Shown: positions 60,349 to 64,000 of the stretch, in pieces | How positions within the stretch are numbered: the first letter of the stretch is position 1 | How the letters are laid out: every line of letters begins with the position of its first letter | Source: JB111 sp049856175 | Lineage (GTDB): Bacteria; Actinomycetota; Actinomycetes; Actinomycetales; Actinomycetaceae | Assembly (NCBI RefSeq): GCF_049856175.1 | Contig: NZ_JBNDNA010000005.1 | Coordinates: 124,001-188,000, forward strand | Reading direction: 5' to 3' | DNA: 64,000 nucleotides | Made by a program: the position numbers and the translations under genes | Notes under the pieces: generated by a model | The model's input: only the letters and a program-made list of their open reading frames with translations | The model's database searches: none | What the model was told of the DNA's origin: nothing

Positions 60349-60684
60349 ATGAGCAAGGTGTCGTTCCTGGCTGGACTGGGTGTGGGGTTCGTTCTCGGCA
60401 CGCGGGCGGGTCGCGGCCAGTACGAGAAGATGAAGCGGCAGGCCACGCAGATCTGGGAGAACCCCAAGGTCGCCGAGGTCCGCGAGCAGGCCACCGAGAA
60501 GGCCGAGGAGCTCGCCAAGCAGGCACCGGGCGCCGCGGCGTCCGTCGCGCGGACCGCCAAGGAGAAGGTCGACGAGCGCCGCGAGCGCTCCGGGTCCGAC
60601 GACGGCTCGCCCGCGAGCACCGGCCCGTCGCCCGCCGTCGAGGCCGGGATCCAGGACGCGCCCGGGCGCGTCCAGACCGACTGA
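60349..60684 (+). CDS. YtxH-like small protein
   Basis: A 111-residue protein with a short N-terminal hydrophobic helix and GFVLGTRAGRGQYEKMKRQATQIWENP, as in YtxH-like proteins, followed by a long amphipathic helix (Glu/Lys/Ala) and a disordered end. GAGGAGG lies seven bases before the ATG. Probably a membrane-associated stress protein; function unknown. It ends in a strong hairpin. Confidence 0.85.
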   Translation: MSKVSFLAGLGVGFVLGTRAGRGQYEKMKRQATQIWENPKVAEVREQATEKAEELAKQAPGAAASVARTAKEKVDERRERSGSDDGSPASTGPSPAVEAGIQDAPGRVQTD

Positions 60685-60713
60685 GCCACACCGCTCCGCA
60701 GCAGCAAGGACGA

Positions 60714-60749
60714 ACGACGCCGGGCCCTGCGCGTTGGGCCCGGCGTCGT
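60714..60749 (+). terminator. Terminator of the YtxH-like gene
   Basis: A perfect 14-bp stem (arms 60714-60727 and 60736-60749) with an 8-base loop. Confidence 0.88.
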
Positions 60750-60802
60750 CGTTGCGCGAAGTCGTTCATTGTGCGAACCGCCCTCTCGCGGGTCACCGGC
60801 CC

Positions 60803-61051
60803 TCAGCGGACCATCGTGCGGACGAGGAAGTAGCCGGCCGCCTCGGTCCATGCCGCGCCGTAGTTCGGGTCGGCCTCCATGCGTGCGCCGACGTCGTCCC
60901 GAAGAAGTGCGTCCAGCACGCCGCGCACCGCACGCGCGATGCGCGCGGCTGCTCGTGGACGGGTCGCGGGCGTGATGGACCGTGGCGGCGTGCGCACGGC
61001 GTACTGCGGGACGACCGATGGTCCTGCGGTGGTCGTGGGTACTGCGTTCAT
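60803..61051 (-). CDS. Small hypothetical protein
   Basis: An 82-residue basic protein (MNAVPTTTAGPSVVPQYAVR at the start; SITPATRPRAAARIARAVRGVLDALL in the middle; NYGAAWTEAAGYFLVRTMVR at the end). No domain recognised; the C-terminal half could be one amphipathic helix. GGAG precedes the ATG by 4 bases. The 385 bp upstream (61052-61436) hold only the small frame below. Confidence 0.55.
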   Translation of the reverse strand: MNAVPTTTAGPSVVPQYAVRTPPRSITPATRPRAAARIARAVRGVLDALLRDDVGARMEADPNYGAAWTEAAGYFLVRTMVR

Positions 61052-61218
61052 GCGTCTCCTACCCGTGACGGCGCGCGTCAGGCGCGCCGAGGTGCACTGC
61101 CACCCCTGCGGGCGGCGGAAGATGGGCACGACCGGGCCGCGCGTGAGCGCGCAGCGGTGGCGGTCGTCGCCTCGTTCGCGGCCGCGTGGGTGCGGCCGGT
61201 GCCGTTCAGCGGTGTCGG

Positions 61219-61278
61219 CTACGCGAGGCGGGGAGCCCCGTCGTGCGCCGACGCCGGACCGTTGCCTGTGAAGTGCAC
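61219..61278 (-). CDS. Possible 19-residue leader or small protein
   Basis: A GTG-started frame of 19 codons (VHFTGNGPASAHDGAPRLA) preceded by AAGGAGGA with a 4-base gap, the strongest ribosome site in this spacer. The stop is followed by no recognised gene within 167 bp until the 82-residue protein. It may be a leader peptide, a misplaced site or a decayed gene start. The rest of 61052-61436 shows only GC-rich direct words and one possible AT-rich promoter near 61390-61400. Confidence 0.3.
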   Translation of the reverse strand: MHFTGNGPASAHDGAPRLA

Positions 61279-61436
61279 GGGGTCCTCCTTCGCGTCGTGC
61301 GGACGGGTGTGTCACGACGTCGCTGGGCAGGTCGGGCCCGGCCCTCGCTCGTCGTGGTGACCACCTCACCATGGTCGGCCCACGGTGTCAGGTCATTTAT
61401 CGAGCCGTGCCGGCGTCGTGTCGGGCCGGCGTCGTG

Positions 61437-62207
61437 TCAGGCCAGGCCGGCCTCACGCGCGACGATCGCCGCCTGCATCCGGGAGGTGACGCCGAGCTTG
61501 GCGAGCACTCGTGAGACGTGGGTCTTCACCGTGGCCTCGGCGATGAACAGATCGGCGGCCACGTCGGCGTTCGACAGTCCCCGCCCCAGGGCGCCGAGCA
61601 CCTCCCGCTCGCGCCCGGTGAGGTCGATCCCGGCGAGCGGGTCGGGGCCCGCGCCACCCCACCCTCGGGTCCGGGCACCGTCCGTCGATCGGCCACCAAC
61701 GCCTCCTGGTCCCGCGCCCTCCACGCCTGCGTGACCGGACTGGGCGGCCCCACGCACACCTCCACCGGCTCCGACCCCGCCACGCTCGCCCGGACCGACG
61801 AACGCCGAGAGCACCCGGCGCGTGACCTCGGGGGCGACGACGCCGTCGCCCGCCGCCACCCGCCGCACGGCGTCGAGCAGGGCCTCGGGCTCCGCCGTCT
61901 TGAGGAGGAACCCGGCGGCGCCGGCACGCAGGGCACCGAAGACGACCTCGTCGAGGTCGAAGGTCGTCAGCACGAGCACCTGAGCGAGGTCCTCACCGAC
62001 GATGGCGCGCGTCGCCTCCACGCCGTCGACGCCGGGCATGCGCACGTCCATGACGACGACGTCCGGGCGCAGGGAGCGCGCGTTGAGGATCGCGGCCCGG
62101 CCGTCGGCCGCCTCCCCGACCACCTCGACGTCCTCCGCGGCGTCGAGCAGGAGACGCAGACCGCCACGGATGGCGGCGTGGTCGTCGGCGAGCAGGACCC
62201 GGATCAT
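61437..62207 (-). CDS. LuxR-family (NarL-type) response regulator
   Basis: A 256-residue regulator: receiver with ADD, phospho-acceptor Asp in VVVMDVRMPG, Thr in LVLTTFD and Lys in FLLKTAE; output HTH LTGREREVLGALGRGLSNADVAADL and ATVKTHVSRVLAKLGV. A Gly-rich linker of about 55 residues between the domains is unusually long. The start overlaps the kinase stop (ATGA); the pair is a two-component system. Confidence 0.94.
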   Translation of the reverse strand: MIRVLLADDHAAIRGGLRLLLDAAEDVEVVGEAADGRAAILNARSLRPDVVVMDVRMPGVDGVEATRAIVGEDLAQVLVLTTFDLDEVVFGALRAGAAGFLLKTAEPEALLDAVRRVAAGDGVVAPEVTRRVLSAFVGPGERGGVGAGGGVRGAAQSGHAGVEGAGPGGVGGRSTDGARTRGWGGAGPDPLAGIDLTGREREVLGALGRGLSNADVAADLFIAEATVKTHVSRVLAKLGVTSRMQAAIVAREAGLA

Positions 62208-63460
62208 GTCGTCTCCTCCGTCGGGAAGGTCGCGCGGACCTGCCACATGTCGTCGTGCGCGCCGGCGGAGAAGGTGCCGCCGCAGGCCTCGGTGCGCTCC
62301 CGCATCGTGTGGAGCCCGACCCCCGGGGACGGTACGGCCGGCGCAGCACCCGGGCCGTCCGCGTCTCCCCCACCACCCTGGCCGACCAGGGCGGGACGGC
62401 GGAGCTCGTTGGAGACGGTCAGCGCGAGAGTGCCGTCGTCGGCCTCGAGCTCGAGGTGACCGTCCCCGGCGCCGTGGCGCAGCGCGTTGGTGAGGGCCTC
62501 CTGGGTGACCCGCAGGGCGGCCCGGCCGACCGCCGTCGGGACGTCGAGGTTCGCTGCGCCACCCGGGCCGATGACCCCCGGGGCGACCGTGAGGTCGAGG
62601 CCCGCCGCCCGTGAGCGCTCGACCAGCGCGGGCAGCTCGGCCAGTCCCGCCGGGGAGGTCCACTCCTCGTCCGCCTGCGAGCGCAGGAGCCGCACCATCG
62701 AGCGCATCTCCTCCAGGGACGCCACCGCCTCGCGACGTACCTGCGCGAGGGCCTCGCGGTCGCGTACCGACTCGGGCGGTGCGGCGAGCGCCGCACCGGA
62801 GTGGATGGCGATGGCGGACAGGTGCGAGGAGATGACGTCGTGGAGGTCGCGCGCCATGGCGGTGCGCTCCTCGCGCAGGGCTTCGGTCCGTTCCCGCTGT
62901 GCGGCGATCTCGAGGGCGTCGGCCCGCTCGGCCTCCAGGCGGGCCTTCTCGGCGGAGACCTCGGCCAGCTCGTGGCCCCGCCGGACCTCGGTCGCCCACC
63001 AGATCGGCATGATGCCGACGGCGCCGACCTGGAGCACGGTCGCGATGAGCACGCGCGGGTCGCTCTCCCCCAGCGCGACCCCCACGCCGGCGAGCGTCGC
63101 GACCACCCCGACGCCGACGGTCTCCCCGATCCGCGTGCGCCGCGAGCCCACGAGTGCCGCGTGGTGGAGGAGCTCCCAGATGACGAGCAGCATCGCGATG
63201 CTCCCGCCGAGCGCGAGGTCGACGGCGAGGAGCGCGGTCCCGGCGACGAGCGCCCCGACCGCGTGGTACCCGCGCAGCGCGACCACGCCGCCGCCCACGG
63301 CCAGCGTGAGGACGAACCACCACGGCGAGATCGACGCCGGATCCACCCCGTAGGCCGAGGGGATGTTCGTGATCGGGTACAGCCCGAGTGCGAGCAGCAG
63401 CAGCCCGATGCCGACGACGAACGCCGCGGCGCGCACGTCCTTGGCATGGTCGGCTCTCAC
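62204..63460 (-). CDS. Sensor histidine kinase (HisKA_3, DesK-like)
   Basis: A 418-residue kinase with about five membrane helices (about 10-150), a coiled-coil of about 35 residues rich in Glu, Ala and Arg, the dimerisation H-box ARDLHDVISSHLSAIAIHSG and the ATPase motifs RVTQEALTNALRHG and GVGLHTMRERTEACGG. The sensor domain is only the membrane block with short loops. GTG start. Divergent from the GAP-family gene, 110 bp away. The signal is unknown. Confidence 0.94.
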   Translation of the reverse strand: MRADHAKDVRAAAFVVGIGLLLLALGLYPITNIPSAYGVDPASISPWWFVLTLAVGGGVVALRGYHAVGALVAGTALLAVDLALGGSIAMLLVIWELLHHAALVGSRRTRIGETVGVGVVATLAGVGVALGESDPRVLIATVLQVGAVGIMPIWWATEVRRGHELAEVSAEKARLEAERADALEIAAQRERTEALREERTAMARDLHDVISSHLSAIAIHSGAALAAPPESVRDREALAQVRREAVASLEEMRSMVRLLRSQADEEWTSPAGLAELPALVERSRAAGLDLTVAPGVIGPGGAANLDVPTAVGRAALRVTQEALTNALRHGAGDGHLELEADDGTLALTVSNELRRPALVGQGGGGDADGPGAAPAVPSPGVGLHTMRERTEACGGTFSAGAHDDMWQVRATFPTEETT

Positions 63461-63570
63461 GGGACCATCCCAGCACGGGTGAGGCGGTGACCAGGTCCGC
63501 CGAAGGATGTACTCCGGTGACGGGCCGTCCGACGGACGCGCGAGCGGGGGCGTCCGCGAAGACTGGCGGC

Positions 63571-64000
63571 ATGGACTTCCTAGGCACCCTGCCGGACGGC
63601 GGCATGTCGTCCCCCGCGCTGGCCGGCGTCCTCGCCGTGCTCGCCCTCATCGACTCCACCAGCTTCGGCACGCTGCTCATCCCGGTGTGGCTCATGCTCG
63701 CCCCGGGGCGCGTGCGGCCCGACCGCGTGCTGATCTTCCTCGGTACGGTCGCCGGCTTCTACCTGGCCGTCGGCGTGGCCGTCATGCTCGGCGCGGACGC
63801 CTTCCTCGCGGCGTTCGGCGACGTGCTGTCGGGCCGTCCGGTGGCGGTGGTGATGATCGTCGTGGGCGTCGCGCTGTTCCTCCTCAGCTTCGCCCTGGAC
63901 TCGCCCGCGGCGAAGCGCCGCGCCGCCGAGCAGGCCGAGCACGGCGGCGGCCGGATCGGCCGGTGGCGCGAGCGCGCGATCGGCGTGGAGAGCGACGACG
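63571..64000 (+). CDS. GAP/Sap-family membrane protein, 5' part
   Basis: The open frame continues beyond the window; 143 residues are visible. It starts MDFLGTLPDGGMSSPALAGVL and has membrane helices (about 16-30, 48-70, 92-110), with DSTSFGTLLIPVWLM typical of the GAP/Sap family (LysE superfamily, sulfolipid-1-addressing protein). The C-terminal visible part is basic and soluble. Its substrate is unknown. Confidence 0.85.
   Translation, partial: MDFLGTLPDGGMSSPALAGVLAVLALIDSTSFGTLLIPVWLMLAPGRVRPDRVLIFLGTVAGFYLAVGVAVMLGADAFLAAFGDVLSGRPVAVVMIVVGVALFLLSFALDSPAAKRRAAEQAEHGGGRIGRWRERAIGVESDD

Overview
The window is about 64 kb of very GC-rich, gene-dense DNA that reads as a chromosome segment of a high-GC Gram-positive actinobacterium. 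Evidence for this: ClpP1/ClpP2 encoded together, a Trigger factor with a charged tail, a cysteine-free L32, an Rv2466c-like thiol oxidoreductase, EttA, PknB-like kinase architecture, a GlbO-type haemoglobin and frequent GTG starts with GTGA/ATGA overlaps. A Micrococcales-type (Cellulomonadaceae-like) host is an inference from overall gene style. No phage, insertion sequence, integrase or CRISPR array was seen.

Layout. 1-9.1 kb: the 3' end of an acyl-CoA synthetase, small secreted/membrane proteins, chorismate mutase, a small HTH regulator paired with a Clp N-domain protein behind a double palindromic operator, then the proteostasis cluster clpX, clpP2, clpP1, tig. 9.3-12.6 kb: a more AT-rich patch with a broken HipB-like regulator, a DUF1540 protein, a solitary ectoine hydroxylase and two tRNAs. 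12.6-19.4 kb: a Ser/Thr kinase, manA, rpmF, a soluble histidine kinase/receiver pair and a YigZ protein. 19.6-25.2 kb: an autoregulated GntR/membrane-protein pair, a cysteine-containing leader peptide ahead of cysK-cysE, and the PTS general enzymes ptsH-ptsI. 25.2-28.2 kb: DNA repair (Nei-type glycosylase plus an alkyltransferase-like protein), a membrane protein and a hydrolase.

28.2-37.6 kb is the most unusual part: eight divergent paralogous lipoproteins (A-H), each with a lipobox, a long acidic disordered linker and a C-terminal domain of about 140 residues sharing a W-P-x-x-W start and an I-L-D-S-I-x-I end. Seven lie in one uninterrupted run; the eighth overlaps rpiB and is separated from them by rpiB and an M13 peptidase gene. 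Two members share a 105-bp near-identical 5' end, so the array has expanded recently.

37.6-49 kb holds housekeeping enzymes (thiol oxidoreductase, PepN, MalQ, GlbO, two thioesterases, EttA, an SSB without the usual acidic tip). 49-57 kb holds two overlapping dynamin-like GTPase genes, a frameshifted GT4 glycosyltransferase and a three-gene ABC-2 exporter operon. 57-64 kb holds a HAD phosphatase, a Nudix hydrolase, an aromatic-acid-exporter-like protein, tRNA-Arg, small proteins, a LuxR-type two-component system and the start of a GAP-family membrane protein.

Start codons were chosen from Shine-Dalgarno spacing, overlaps and family length; functions are from recognisable motifs only, and no database search was run.
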